The notes under the pieces were generated by a model. The model had not been told where the DNA came from and did not search any database. It worked only from the letters and a program-made list of their open reading frames with translations. A DNA stretch of 43,493 bases from Acidobacteriota bacterium (GTDB taxonomy: Bacteria > Acidobacteriota > Polarisedimenticolia > Gp22-AA2 > AA152), in the NCBI GenBank assembly GCA_022616665.1, contig JAKEFJ010000023.1, forward strand, positions 1-43,493. The letters run 5' to 3'. Shown in pieces: positions 33,988 to 41,878 of this stretch (position 1 is the first letter of the stretch; every line of letters begins with the position of its first letter). Made by a program: the position numbers and the translations under genes.

Positions 33988-34554
33988 ATGCGCGTTTTTC
34001 TCGCGGTGGACATTCCCGACCGGATTCAGATCGGGATCTCCAAGCTCCAGGAGTTGCTCTCCGACCGAGGGGTGCGGGACATCCGCTGGGCTCGACCCTC
34101 AGGGATCCACCTGACCTTGCGATTCTGCGGCGAGATTCCTGCCGAGACTCTGCGGCTTGTCTCGGAAGCCCTTGCGCCCCCAGCGCCGACTCTTCCTTTC
34201 CGTGTCGCGATCGGGTCGCTCGGAACCTTCCCACCACGAGGGCTTCCGCATGTCCTGGTTCTCTCCCTGGTGGACAGGGAGGAACTGAAAAATCTGGCGG
34301 CGTGGGTCGGAGCGCGCTGTGAGGCAGCTGGAATTCCTCGCGAGTCACGTCGTTTCCACCCGCACCTGACTTTGGGAAGGTTCCGCGCCGGTGCCCGACC
34401 GATTGCCCTTCAGCTCCTCGAAATCTCTACGGATCTGGCGGGGGAGGAGTTTGAAGTCGATCGGTTCAAGATCTTCCAGAGTCACCTGGGTCCCGATGGA
34501 GCCCGTTACCAAGCATTAGCTGAATTCCCCTTGCTGGCCGGGAGCGGTTCGTGA
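33988..34554 (+). CDS. thpR: RNA 2',3'-cyclic phosphodiesterase
   Basis: ThpR (formerly LigT, 2'-5' RNA ligase) opens 2',3'-cyclic phosphates on RNA to 2'-phosphates and can join tRNA halves in vitro. The 188-residue 2H-phosphoesterase has FLAVDIPDRI at the start and both catalytic HxTx motifs: HLTL in GIHLTLRFCGE (about 41-44) and HLTL in RFHPHLTLGRF (about 125-128). Length fits the family. The ATG directly follows the cinA stop and the gene overlaps plsY by four bases. The cinA-thpR pair recurs in many genomes, but its biological meaning is not established. Confidence 0.93.
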   Translation: MRVFLAVDIPDRIQIGISKLQELLSDRGVRDIRWARPSGIHLTLRFCGEIPAETLRLVSEALAPPAPTLPFRVAIGSLGTFPPRGLPHVLVLSLVDREELKNLAAWVGARCEAAGIPRESRRFHPHLTLGRFRAGARPIALQLLEISTDLAGEEFEVDRFKIFQSHLGPDGARYQALAEFPLLAGSGS

Positions 34555-35156
34555 GCGGTATGGGGGCCCGGTGGGTGATACCCATCGCGGCCTATCTCCT
34601 GGGGGCCGTTCCCTGCGGGCTCCTGGTGGGGAAAGCCTTCGGCGGCGGCGACATCCGCCGCTCGGGAAGCGGCAACATCGGCGCCACCAACGTGGCCCGC
34701 TCATTGGGACCGGCGGCGGGAGTGCTCACCCTCCTGCTGGATGTCTCGAAGGGGGCGCTTTCGGCCTGGGTGGGAGGGGCGCTGGGCGGAGGGCCCGGCG
34801 GGGCGAGTTTGGCAGGCCTAGCGGCTGTCCTCGGCCACGTTTTTTCCGTCTATCTGGGATTTCGAGGAGGCAAAGGGGTGGCCACGGGCCTGGGCGTTTT
34901 TCTGATCCTGGATCCGCGCGCTACGGCAGTCGCCGCCATGGTGTTTGTCGGCGCCCTGGGGGCCACCCGCAGGGTTTCGGTCGGTTCCATGCTGGGGTCG
35001 ATATCGCTTCCCCTGGCTCTCCATTTTCGGGGAGCTCCGCCGGAGTTTCTGGCGGCGGCCTGGGCCTGCTGCCTGCTCATCGTCTACCGGCATCGCGACA
35101 ATCTGACCCGCCTCATCCAAGGCACGGAGCCACGACTGGGAGAGAAGAAGACATGA
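34551..35156 (+). CDS. plsY: Glycerol-3-phosphate acyltransferase PlsY
   Basis: PlsY transfers acyl groups from acyl-phosphate to glycerol-3-phosphate, the first step of phospholipid synthesis. The 201-residue membrane protein has about five to six helices and the three family motifs: SGNIGATNVAR, GHVFSVYLGFRGGKGVATGLG and HRDNLTRLIQGTEPRLGEKK. The GTG start overlaps the thpR stop (GTGA); an ATG nine bases later is the alternative. It ends in a four-base overlap with gpsA, which makes its substrate glycerol-3-phosphate, so the two are translationally linked. A phosphate acyltransferase plsX is not in the window. Confidence 0.95.
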   Translation: MSGMGARWVIPIAAYLLGAVPCGLLVGKAFGGGDIRRSGSGNIGATNVARSLGPAAGVLTLLLDVSKGALSAWVGGALGGGPGGASLAGLAAVLGHVFSVYLGFRGGKGVATGLGVFLILDPRATAVAAMVFVGALGATRRVSVGSMLGSISLPLALHFRGAPPEFLAAAWACCLLIVYRHRDNLTRLIQGTEPRLGEKKT

Positions 35157-36172
35157 GGGCATCGTCTCGAGCCGCGGCCGTCATTGGCGGAGGCAGCTGG
35201 GGCACCGCCCTCGCCCTTCACCTGGCCCAAGGCGGCTATGAGGTGCCAATCTGGGTGCACGACCCGGAACGGGTGCGGGAGATGCTCTCCGTGCGGGAGA
35301 ATCGAACCTACCTGCCGGGTTTCGAGCTCCCCGAAACGATTCACCCTTCGTCGGATCTGTCGCAGGTTCTGCGGGGACAGAATCTGGTGATCTGGGTGGT
35401 GCCCGCACGATTCTGCCGGGACCTTTTCCGCCGTGCGGCAGAGAGCCTGGATTCCTCCGCCCGTCTGGTGATCGCCACCAAGGGAATCGAGCCGGAAACG
35501 GGGAAGCGAATGTCGGAGGTGGCGCTGGAGTGTCTTTCCAGGCCACCCCGCGCCCTGGCGGCGCTGGCGGGGCCCGGGTTCGCGCGGGAAGTGGCGCGAG
35601 GGGATCCCACCGCGGGGGTGCTGGGTTGCGCCGATCCGTTGGAAGGTGAGCAGATCCAGGAGGCCTTGACTCACGGCGCGTACCGCTTTTACACCAACCG
35701 CGATCTGGTGGGCGTCGAGCTGGGCGCCGCCCTGAAGAATGTCATCGCCCTCGCGGCCGGCGTGGTGGAGGGCTTGGGATACGGTTCCAACACCAGCGCC
35801 GCCCTTATTACGCGGGGCCTCACGGAAATCACCCGTCTGGGCGTGGCCTGCGGTGGCTCCCCCTCCACCTTTGCAGGACTGGCGGGAATGGGGGATCTTG
35901 TTCTGACCTGCACCGGAAGCCTGAGCCGCAACCGGAGCGTAGGCGTACAGCTCGGGCAGGGGAAGGCTCTCACGGAAATCCTGGCGGGGATGAAAATGGT
36001 GGCGGAGGGCATTCCCACCACCTCGGCGGCGCTGTTCCTCGCCCGGCGACATTCAGTGGACCTGCCCATCACTTCCGGGGTGGAGGCGCTCCTGAGCGGG
36101 AAGATTTCGGCGAGGGAAGCCCTCTCCTCACTGATGAAAAGGCCGCTCAAGGGAGAGGATGCATGGGAGTGA
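35153..36172 (+). CDS. gpsA: NAD(P)H-dependent glycerol-3-phosphate dehydrogenase
   Basis: GpsA reduces dihydroxyacetone phosphate to glycerol-3-phosphate for phospholipids. The 339-residue protein has the Rossmann motif IGGGSWGTALALHL near the start, NRTYLPGFELP, ATKGIE, LAGPGFAREVARGDPTA, the catalytic lysine region GVELGAALKNVIALAAGV, GLTEITRLG and AGMGDLVLTCTG...SRNRSVG, all in family order. It starts at an ATG that overlaps the plsY stop, and a longer frame upstream is only the shadow of plsY. The next gene follows after four bases. The whole pgsA-gpsA set would supply phosphatidate and phosphatidylglycerol. Confidence 0.96.
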   Translation: MRASSRAAAVIGGGSWGTALALHLAQGGYEVPIWVHDPERVREMLSVRENRTYLPGFELPETIHPSSDLSQVLRGQNLVIWVVPARFCRDLFRRAAESLDSSARLVIATKGIEPETGKRMSEVALECLSRPPRALAALAGPGFAREVARGDPTAGVLGCADPLEGEQIQEALTHGAYRFYTNRDLVGVELGAALKNVIALAAGVVEGLGYGSNTSAALITRGLTEITRLGVACGGSPSTFAGLAGMGDLVLTCTGSLSRNRSVGVQLGQGKALTEILAGMKMVAEGIPTTSAALFLARRHSVDLPITSGVEALLSGKISAREALSSLMKRPLKGEDAWE

Positions 36173-36176
36173 GGCC

Positions 36177-36989
36177 ATGATGGTGGACCTTCATTGCCAC
36201 GTGCTACCGGCCATCGACGACGGATCGGAGAGCCTGGATCAGTCTCTGGAGTTTTGCCGCCTGGCGCTTGCAGACGGTGTCACGACCCTGGTGGCCACCC
36301 CGCACCAGAAGCCTGGTCAGTTTGACAATCCACCTCAGGCCATTCATTTGAAGGTGCTGGAGCTCCAGGAGGCCCTGCGGCAAGCCGGTGTGGCGGTGGA
36401 GATCGTCGAGGGCGCCGAGGTCTATTGCGCTCCCGACCTGCTCCAGCGCGTCAAGGAAAACCAGGTGACCACCATCAACGCCGCCGGACGATATCTCCTT
36501 CTGGAGTTTCCCTACCAGCAGTTTCCGCTTCGACCCGAGGAGACCATCTTTCAGCTGAAGCTTATCGGCATTACTCCGGTGCTGGCTCATCCGGAGCGCA
36601 TCGCCTTTTTCACCGCCGACATGAAACGGCTGGAGACCCTGGTCCGCCTGGGGTGCCTGACGCAGATCACGGCGGCCGCCATCTTGGGCGGTTTTGGCGA
36701 TCGGGCCCGGGACTTCTCCTTGCAGATGCTGCAGCGGGGGCTGGCCCACATCATCTCCTCGGATGCCCACGATACGGTTTACCGCCCGCCCGTGCTTTCC
36801 AGAGCTCGGGATGCCGCGGCGGAGGTGGTAGGCGCCGAGCGGGCGATGGCCTTGGTTTCGGAGGTCCCCCGGGCGGTTTGCGACGGGCGAGAGTGGGAAC
36901 CGTGGGAGCTGCCGTCGGATCCTCCGGCTGAGTCGCAGGGGCTGATCGAGCGCCTCAGAGCCCTTCTGCGCGGGAAGGACCGGCCGTAG
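36177..36989 (+). CDS. CpsB/YwqE-type PHP-fold tyrosine-protein phosphatase
   Basis: The 270-residue protein is a manganese-dependent PHP-family phosphatase of the CpsB/CapC/YwqE group, which in Firmicutes dephosphorylates the capsule tyrosine kinase. Metal-binding sequences are all visible: DLHCHVLPAIDDGS (4-17), ATPHQKP, GAEVYC, LAHPERI and SSDAHD. I chose ATG 36177, eight bases after GGGAG; an in-frame ATG at 36159 would overlap gpsA by 14 bases. No Wzc-type kinase or capsule gene is beside it, so its substrate could be elsewhere, and other PHP phosphoesterase activities are possible. It is probably the last gene of the phospholipid transcript. Confidence 0.88.
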   Translation: MMVDLHCHVLPAIDDGSESLDQSLEFCRLALADGVTTLVATPHQKPGQFDNPPQAIHLKVLELQEALRQAGVAVEIVEGAEVYCAPDLLQRVKENQVTTINAAGRYLLLEFPYQQFPLRPEETIFQLKLIGITPVLAHPERIAFFTADMKRLETLVRLGCLTQITAAAILGGFGDRARDFSLQMLQRGLAHIISSDAHDTVYRPPVLSRARDAAAEVVGAERAMALVSEVPRAVCDGREWEPWELPSDPPAESQGLIERLRALLRGKDRP

Positions 36990-36994
36990 CGGTT

Positions 36995-37023
36995 TTGACA
37001 AGCGAACGAGCCCTTCCTAAAAT
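36995..37023 (+). promoter_or_regulatory. Strong promoter of TPR lipoprotein-ftsY-rib genes
   Basis: TTGACA (36995-37000), exact consensus, 17-base spacer, TAAAAT (37018-37023), one mismatch. Transcription should start near 37030, about 55 bases before the lipoprotein ATG. It is the best-scoring promoter by eye in the window. Confidence 0.8.
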
Positions 37024-37084
37024 GCGCTTCTGCAGCGAAGCTTCTTCACTGCCAGCACGCGTGGCCACCACTCGGAGATCGCCG

Positions 37085-37768
37085 ATGATTTGTTTCCCAC
37101 GACTATCCGCCGTGCTCGCGGCCTTGGTGTGCGCGGGATTGCTGGGCTGTGCCTCCAGTCCGTCCACCCGGAACAAGGGAGAAGCCCGCCAAGCCGAGGG
37201 GCTCTATCGGCTCGCCCAGCTGGATTTCAGCCAGGGGAAGAATCAGGACGCCATCACGCATGCCAAGAAATCGATCGACCTCGACCCCAAGAATGCCCAT
37301 GTCCACGCTTTCCTTGGCTTGGTCTACCTCTACTTGAGCGACTATCGAAGCGCCGAGAAGTCGCTCCAGGAAGCCGTGCGGCTGAATCCTTATCTCACCG
37401 ATGCGCGCAATACGCTCGGCGCGGTGTACATGAAAACCGGTCGCAACCAGGAGGCGCAGAATGAGTTCTTGGAGTGTCTCAAGGATACGACCTACAGCCA
37501 CCCGGAAAAGGTCCTGTACAATCTGGGCACGCTTCAGCTGGAGGAAAAGCACATCTCCGAGGCCGAGGCCAGCTTCCGCCGTGCCGTGCAGGCCAATGCC
37601 AGCTACGCCAAGGGTTACTACGGCCTCGGTCAGGCGCTGTTACTTTCGGGTCGCCGGGACGAGGCTTTGAAGAATTTCGAGAAGGTCATCGCCCTGGATC
37701 CCTCCAGCCCCGAAGCCGCCAAGGCCAAGGAGGCCCTGGGACAGACCCGAGGGGCCGCGAAAGGATAG
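37085..37768 (+). CDS. TPR-repeat lipoprotein, PilF/PilW-like
   Basis: The 227-residue protein has a lipoprotein signal (LSAVLAALVCAGLLGC, lipid Cys near 22) and about five tetratricopeptide repeats between about 35 and 215 (for instance AITHAKKSIDLDPKNAHVHAFLGLVYLYLSDY split across two helices, and ALKNFEKVIALDPSSPEAAKA). This is the layout of PilF/PilW pilotins, which help the PilQ secretin assemble, and of other outer-membrane TPR lipoproteins. The pilot role is inferred, supported only by the presence of PilT elsewhere in the window. I chose ATG 37085, with GGAG seven bases upstream, over a longer frame starting inside the promoter. It sits ten bases before ftsY. Confidence 0.85.
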   Translation: MICFPRLSAVLAALVCAGLLGCASSPSTRNKGEARQAEGLYRLAQLDFSQGKNQDAITHAKKSIDLDPKNAHVHAFLGLVYLYLSDYRSAEKSLQEAVRLNPYLTDARNTLGAVYMKTGRNQEAQNEFLECLKDTTYSHPEKVLYNLGTLQLEEKHISEAEASFRRAVQANASYAKGYYGLGQALLLSGRRDEALKNFEKVIALDPSSPEAAKAKEALGQTRGAAKG

Positions 37769-37778
37769 AAGGGCGCCC

Positions 37779-38759
37779 ATGAGCTCCTCCGAGGATCGTT
37801 CCTCCGATGCCTCGTCGCACAAGGCTTCCGGGGGGACGCTGGGAAGGCTCCTGAGGGGCTTGAGCCGGACGCGAGACGGCCTGGTTGAGAAGCTCAAGGA
37901 TCTTGTCCAGGCCCCGGCCCGCATCGACACGGACCTCCTTGAACAGGTGGAAGCTCTCCTCCTTCTCTCCGACGTCGGCCCGACTCTCACCAATGAAGTC
38001 ATCCAGTCCCTGAAGCAAAACGCCTCGGGACGGCAGATCAACAGCTGGTCCGAGCTGGTGGAACTCGTCCGCACGGAGATGAAAGGGATTCTCTCTACCG
38101 CCCGGTCTACACTCGCGATACGTCCTGCCTCGGGCCCCGAGGTGATTCTGTTGGTGGGTGTGAACGGAGGGGGGAAGACGACCACCGCGGGAAAATTGGC
38201 GGCGCGCTGGGCGCGCGAGGGCAGGCGCGGCTTGCTCTGCGCCGCCGACACGTTTCGAGCCGCGGCCGTCGAACAGATTTCCATCTGGGCACAACGCGCC
38301 GGGGTCGGGCTCATCCGCCATCAGGGAGGCTCGGATCCTTCCGCCGTCGTCTTCGACTCGATGGATGCGGCGCTGGCCCGACGTTGCGATTTCCTCATTA
38401 TCGACACGGCGGGGCGGCTCCACACCCGGGAGCCGCTCATGCAGGAGCTCGAGAAGGTCGTGCGCGTCATTCGCAAGCGGATTCCCCAGGGTCCCCACCA
38501 GGTGCTCCTGGTTCTGGACGCCACCACGGGACAGAACGGTGTGGAACAAGCGAGGCGATTCCTGCACTCCGCGGGAGTCACCGGTTTGGTGCTCACCAAG
38601 CTCGACGGCACCGCCAAGGGGGGGGTAGCTTTGGGAATCGCCAAGGAGCTGGGGATTCCCCTGCGCTGGGTGGGCGTGGGTGAAAGTGTGGAGGATCTGG
38701 TGGAGTTCGATCCGGACGCCTACGTGGATGGAATTTTCCAGGAGCGCCCCCCGGCATGA
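37779..38759 (+). CDS. ftsY: Signal recognition particle receptor FtsY
   Basis: FtsY is the membrane receptor GTPase for SRP-bound ribosomes. The 326-residue protein lacks the long acidic A domain of E. coli and has only a short Ser-rich head, then the N domain (about 28-110) and the G domain with G1 GVNGGGKTTT (127-136), DTFRAAAVEQ, DTAGRL, LVLDATTGQNG, TKLDGTAKGG and the closing GVGESVEDLVEFDPDAYVDGI. The G1 reads GVNGGGKT where GVNGvGKT is usual, which is a mild change. Truncated A domains are common outside Proteobacteria. It overlaps ribD by four bases, and its partner Ffh lies 3.1 kb downstream. Confidence 0.95.
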   Translation: MSSSEDRSSDASSHKASGGTLGRLLRGLSRTRDGLVEKLKDLVQAPARIDTDLLEQVEALLLLSDVGPTLTNEVIQSLKQNASGRQINSWSELVELVRTEMKGILSTARSTLAIRPASGPEVILLVGVNGGGKTTTAGKLAARWAREGRRGLLCAADTFRAAAVEQISIWAQRAGVGLIRHQGGSDPSAVVFDSMDAALARRCDFLIIDTAGRLHTREPLMQELEKVVRVIRKRIPQGPHQVLLVLDATTGQNGVEQARRFLHSAGVTGLVLTKLDGTAKGGVALGIAKELGIPLRWVGVGESVEDLVEFDPDAYVDGIFQERPPA

Positions 38760-39925
38760 GCGAGCGTGGTGAAGATCAGAACCCTCAGCCCATTTCCGAG
38801 CGCGACCAGCGCTTTCTCTCCGCTTGTCTGGATCTAGCCCGTATGAGCGAGGGCGAAACCAGCCCTAACCCGATGGTGGGTGCCATTCTGGTGAAGGAGG
38901 ACCGCATCCTGGGCCAGGGATACCATCGACGTGCCGGAGACCCCCATGCCGAAGTGGAGGCCCTGAACAGCGCAGGGGGAGAAGCCTTCGGCTCGACGCT
39001 GTATGTGAACCTGGAACCCTGCGTGCATCACGGTCGCACTCCCCCTTGCGCCGATGCACTGATCGACGCGGGCGTCGCCAGGGTGATTGCCTGCATGATC
39101 GATCCGGACCCGAGGGTGAACGGCCGGGGCTTCCGCAGGCTCTTGGAGGCCGGGATCCACGTCACCCACGGGCTGCTGCGGGAGCGCGCGCTGGCGCTGA
39201 ATGACAAGTTCGTCAAATTCGTCACGACGGGGATACCCTTCGTCACGCTGAAAGCCGCCATGACGCTGGATGGAAAAATTGCTCCGGCGAGGGGAAGCTC
39301 CCAGTGGATCACCTCCGAAAAAGCCAGAGAGGAAGCGCACCGACTCCGATACGCCCACGACGCCGTCCTGGTTGGAGTGGGCACCCTCCTCGCCGACAAC
39401 CCGGGCCTCACGGCCCGCTGGGCTTCGGGCAAGCCTCTGGTGCGAGCCATTTTGGATTCCCATCTGAGAACTCCGCCCGACTCCCGGGCGTTGGCCAACG
39501 ACGATGCAGGGAGCACCCTCGTGTACACTCTGCCCGATCCTCCTTCCGCTGCCCGGCGCTCCCTGGAGCGGCGCCCTGGCGTGGAAGTGATCCCCCTCCC
39601 CTCCAAGACCGCGCGCCTGGAGCTCTCCGCGGTGCTCGAGGATCTCGGAAAACGCCGTATCATGTCGGTATTGGTGGAAGGAGGGGGGCAAGTCTTGGGG
39701 AGCGCTTTGGATGAAGGCTTGGCCGATCGCTTGGCGCTGTTCATCGCGCCACGGATTCTGGGGAATTCGGGACTCGGAGTATTCCAGGGGCTTCCAGGGC
39801 GCGAGCTCGCCTCGGCGGTTCCGGTGATGGAATGGAGCAGCAGGGAAATCGGTTCAGATATCCTGATCGAAGGTCGCTTGGCTTGCCGCCCCACGGGGAA
39901 GGATCCGGAATGTTCACCGGATTGA
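38756..39925 (+). CDS. ribD: Bifunctional riboflavin biosynthesis protein RibD
   Basis: RibD deaminates and then reduces the pyrimidine intermediate in riboflavin synthesis. The 389-residue protein has the N-terminal zinc deaminase with H64-A-E66 in DPHAEVEAL, C89 in LEPCVHHGRTPPC and C98 in the same motif, and the C-terminal reductase (about 165-375) with FVTLKAAMTLDGKIA, SQWITSEKARE, DAVLVGVGTLLADNP and VLVEGGGQVLGSAL. The ATG overlaps the ftsY stop (ATGA). There is no space for an FMN riboswitch before it, so expression follows ftsY. Its end overlaps ribE by 16 bases. Confidence 0.95.
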   Translation: MSERGEDQNPQPISERDQRFLSACLDLARMSEGETSPNPMVGAILVKEDRILGQGYHRRAGDPHAEVEALNSAGGEAFGSTLYVNLEPCVHHGRTPPCADALIDAGVARVIACMIDPDPRVNGRGFRRLLEAGIHVTHGLLRERALALNDKFVKFVTTGIPFVTLKAAMTLDGKIAPARGSSQWITSEKAREEAHRLRYAHDAVLVGVGTLLADNPGLTARWASGKPLVRAILDSHLRTPPDSRALANDDAGSTLVYTLPDPPSAARRSLERRPGVEVIPLPSKTARLELSAVLEDLGKRRIMSVLVEGGGQVLGSALDEGLADRLALFIAPRILGNSGLGVFQGLPGRELASAVPVMEWSSREIGSDILIEGRLACRPTGKDPECSPD

Positions 39926-40530
39926 TCGAGCGATCGGGCTCGCTGGAAGCGCTCTCGGGGGACCCCCGAGGGAGGACGGCCCGCATTGCCTGCGGACCAC
40001 TGGCCTCGGAGCTCTCCATCGGTGAGAGCGTGGCGGTGGACGGCGTCTGCCTCACCGTGGTTCGGACGGGCCCCCTCTGGTTCGAGGTGGAAGTCTCCCC
40101 CGAGACTCTCAAACGTACGACGTTGGCCGGGAAGGCGCAGGGGTGCGCGCTTAATTTGGAGCGACCGATGCGCCCGTCCGATCGGCTCGGGGGCCATCTG
40201 GTCCAAGGCCACGTGGATGGGGTGGGAACGCTGACAGAAATCCTCCCGGAAGGAGAGGGAAAACGCGCCCGGGTCTTGGCTCCGGAATCGCTGCGACGGT
40301 ACCTCGTTGAAAAAGGCTCCGTGGCTCTGGACGGCGTGAGCCTCACCCTAGCGGCTCTGCGCGGAGCGGAATTCGAAGTGGCCCTGATCCCCCATACTCT
40401 CCGGGTGACCACGCTGGGAGAGTGGCGGGTCGGAGGCACCGTCAACATCGAGGTCGATTTGCTGGCCAAATACGTCGAGGCGCTGTTGGCGCCCTACGTC
40501 GGCGCCAGACTGGATCGGAAGGAGCGCTGA
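39910..40530 (+). CDS. ribE: Riboflavin synthase alpha chain
   Basis: This enzyme dismutates two 6,7-dimethyl-8-ribityllumazines to riboflavin. The 206-residue trimer subunit starts with the family hallmark MFTGLIE and carries two lumazine-binding repeats, each with a [13 protein letters not shown] / [13 protein letters not shown] block and a V(Q/A)GHVDGVG-type loop ([12 protein letters not shown]). I chose the ATG at 39910 because of MFTGLIE and AAGGA six bases upstream; the frame is open further back but only antisense to nothing useful and inside ribD. It overlaps ribD by 16 bases and shares one base with the ribBA start (TGATG). Confidence 0.95.
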   Translation: MFTGLIERSGSLEALSGDPRGRTARIACGPLASELSIGESVAVDGVCLTVVRTGPLWFEVEVSPETLKRTTLAGKAQGCALNLERPMRPSDRLGGHLVQGHVDGVGTLTEILPEGEGKRARVLAPESLRRYLVEKGSVALDGVSLTLAALRGAEFEVALIPHTLRVTTLGEWRVGGTVNIEVDLLAKYVEALLAPYVGARLDRKER

Positions 40531-41795
40531 TGTCCTCCGCGACTCGAAAAAGCAAGAAACGGACGGCGCGCTCCGTGGCGTCCGCCCGCGGAGCGAGCTT
40601 CGCCACCGTGGAGCGAGCCATCGCAGACATCGCGGCGGGCCGCATGGTGATCGTGGTGGACGATGAGGATCGGGAGAACGAGGGAGACTTGACTCTGGCG
40701 GCGGAGAAGGTGACCCCCGATGCCATCAACTTCATGGCTCGCCACGGCCGCGGCCTGATCTGCCTGCCGATGACCGCCCAGAGGCTCAAGGAGCTTGAGG
40801 TTCCCCTCATGGTAGAGGAGAACACCTCCAACTACCAGACGGCTTTCTGCGTGAGCATCGAGGCGAGGAGAAAAGTCTCTACGGGGATTTCAGCTGCCGA
40901 TCGGGCCGAGACGGTCCGGGTGGCCGTGGATCCCGCTTCGAAACCCGCCGATCTGGCCCGACCCGGTCACATGTTCCCCCTCATGGCCCGAGAAGGAGGG
41001 GTTTTGAAGCGGGCCGGCCAGACCGAGGCGGCGGTGGATCTGGCGAGGCTCGCCGGGATGCGTCCGGCGGGAGTCATTTGCGAGATCCTCAAGGAAGACG
41101 GGACCATGGCGCGCATGCCCGACTTGCAGCGCTTCAGCCGCCAGCACGGCATTAGAATTCTCACCATTGCGGAATTGATCCGCTACCGCATGAGACACGA
41201 GCGACTCGTCCGTCGGGTGGCCCAGCCGAAACTCCCCACACGATACGGAGATTTTCAGATCATCGCCTACGAAAGCGATTTCGAGCCGAAAACCCATCTG
41301 GCCCTGGTTATGGGGAGAATCTCCCCCCACGAGCCGGTGTTGGTACGGATCCATTCGGAATGTCTGACGGGAGACGTGTTCGCCTCAACCCGGTGTGATT
41401 GCGGCGCCCAGCTCGAGAAGGCGTTCGAGGTCATCTCGCAAGCCGGAAAGGGGATCATTGTCTATCTCCGTCAGGAAGGCAGAGGGATCGGGCTGGTGAA
41501 CAAGCTGAAAGCCTACGAGCTTCAGGATCGGGGGGAGGATACGGTTGAGGCCAATCACAGTCTTGGGTTCAAGGCCGACTACCGGGATTACGGAACCGGG
41601 GCCCAGATCTTGCGGGATCTGGGGGCCCGACGCCTCCGGGTGCTCACCAATAACCCGGTGAAATTCATTGCCCTGAACGGCTATGGCCTGGAGATTGTGG
41701 AGCGGGTGCCCCTGGAGATTCCTCCTTCGACCGCCACGCTGCGCTACCTCAAAACCAAGAAGGAGAAAATGGGACACATCCTCTCCCTGGTGTGA
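40530..41795 (+). CDS. ribBA: Bifunctional DHBP synthase / GTP cyclohydrolase II RibBA
   Basis: RibBA makes both precursors of lumazine, dihydroxybutanone phosphate from ribulose-5-phosphate and the pyrimidine from GTP. The 421-residue protein has a basic N-terminal extension (about 1-22), the DHBP synthase domain with [11 protein letters not shown] (44-54) and RPGHMFPL, and the GTP cyclohydrolase II domain with [15 protein letters not shown] and the zinc Cys cluster C-x10-C-x-C (about 278-291), [11 protein letters not shown] and LTNNPVK. Both active sites look complete. GGAAGGAG precedes the ATG. Lumazine synthase ribH, often next, is not in the window; ffh with its own promoter follows. Confidence 0.95.
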   Translation: MSSATRKSKKRTARSVASARGASFATVERAIADIAAGRMVIVVDDEDRENEGDLTLAAEKVTPDAINFMARHGRGLICLPMTAQRLKELEVPLMVEENTSNYQTAFCVSIEARRKVSTGISAADRAETVRVAVDPASKPADLARPGHMFPLMAREGGVLKRAGQTEAAVDLARLAGMRPAGVICEILKEDGTMARMPDLQRFSRQHGIRILTIAELIRYRMRHERLVRRVAQPKLPTRYGDFQIIAYESDFEPKTHLALVMGRISPHEPVLVRIHSECLTGDVFASTRCDCGAQLEKAFEVISQAGKGIIVYLRQEGRGIGLVNKLKAYELQDRGEDTVEANHSLGFKADYRDYGTGAQILRDLGARRLRVLTNNPVKFIALNGYGLEIVERVPLEIPPSTATLRYLKTKKEKMGHILSLV

Positions 41796-41811
41796 AGGGT
41801 CCTCCGCGGCG

Positions 41812-41841
41812 TTGACACCTCCCCCCCAAAAACCCTAAAAT
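41812..41841 (+). promoter_or_regulatory. Promoter of ffh (and probably rpsP)
   Basis: TTGACA (41812-41817), exact consensus, 18-base spacer containing a C run, TAAAAT (41836-41841). It lies in the 83-base gap after ribBA and gives a leader of about 30 bases. It separates SRP/ribosomal genes from the riboflavin transcript. Confidence 0.75.
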
Positions 41842-41878
41842 CCCCCGTTTCTCCATAGACTTCGCTCACGGACAGAGC

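Noticed and set aside
38700-38760. FMN riboswitch before ribD
   Set aside because: ribD overlaps ftsY, so there is no leader, and the conserved RFN core is not seen.
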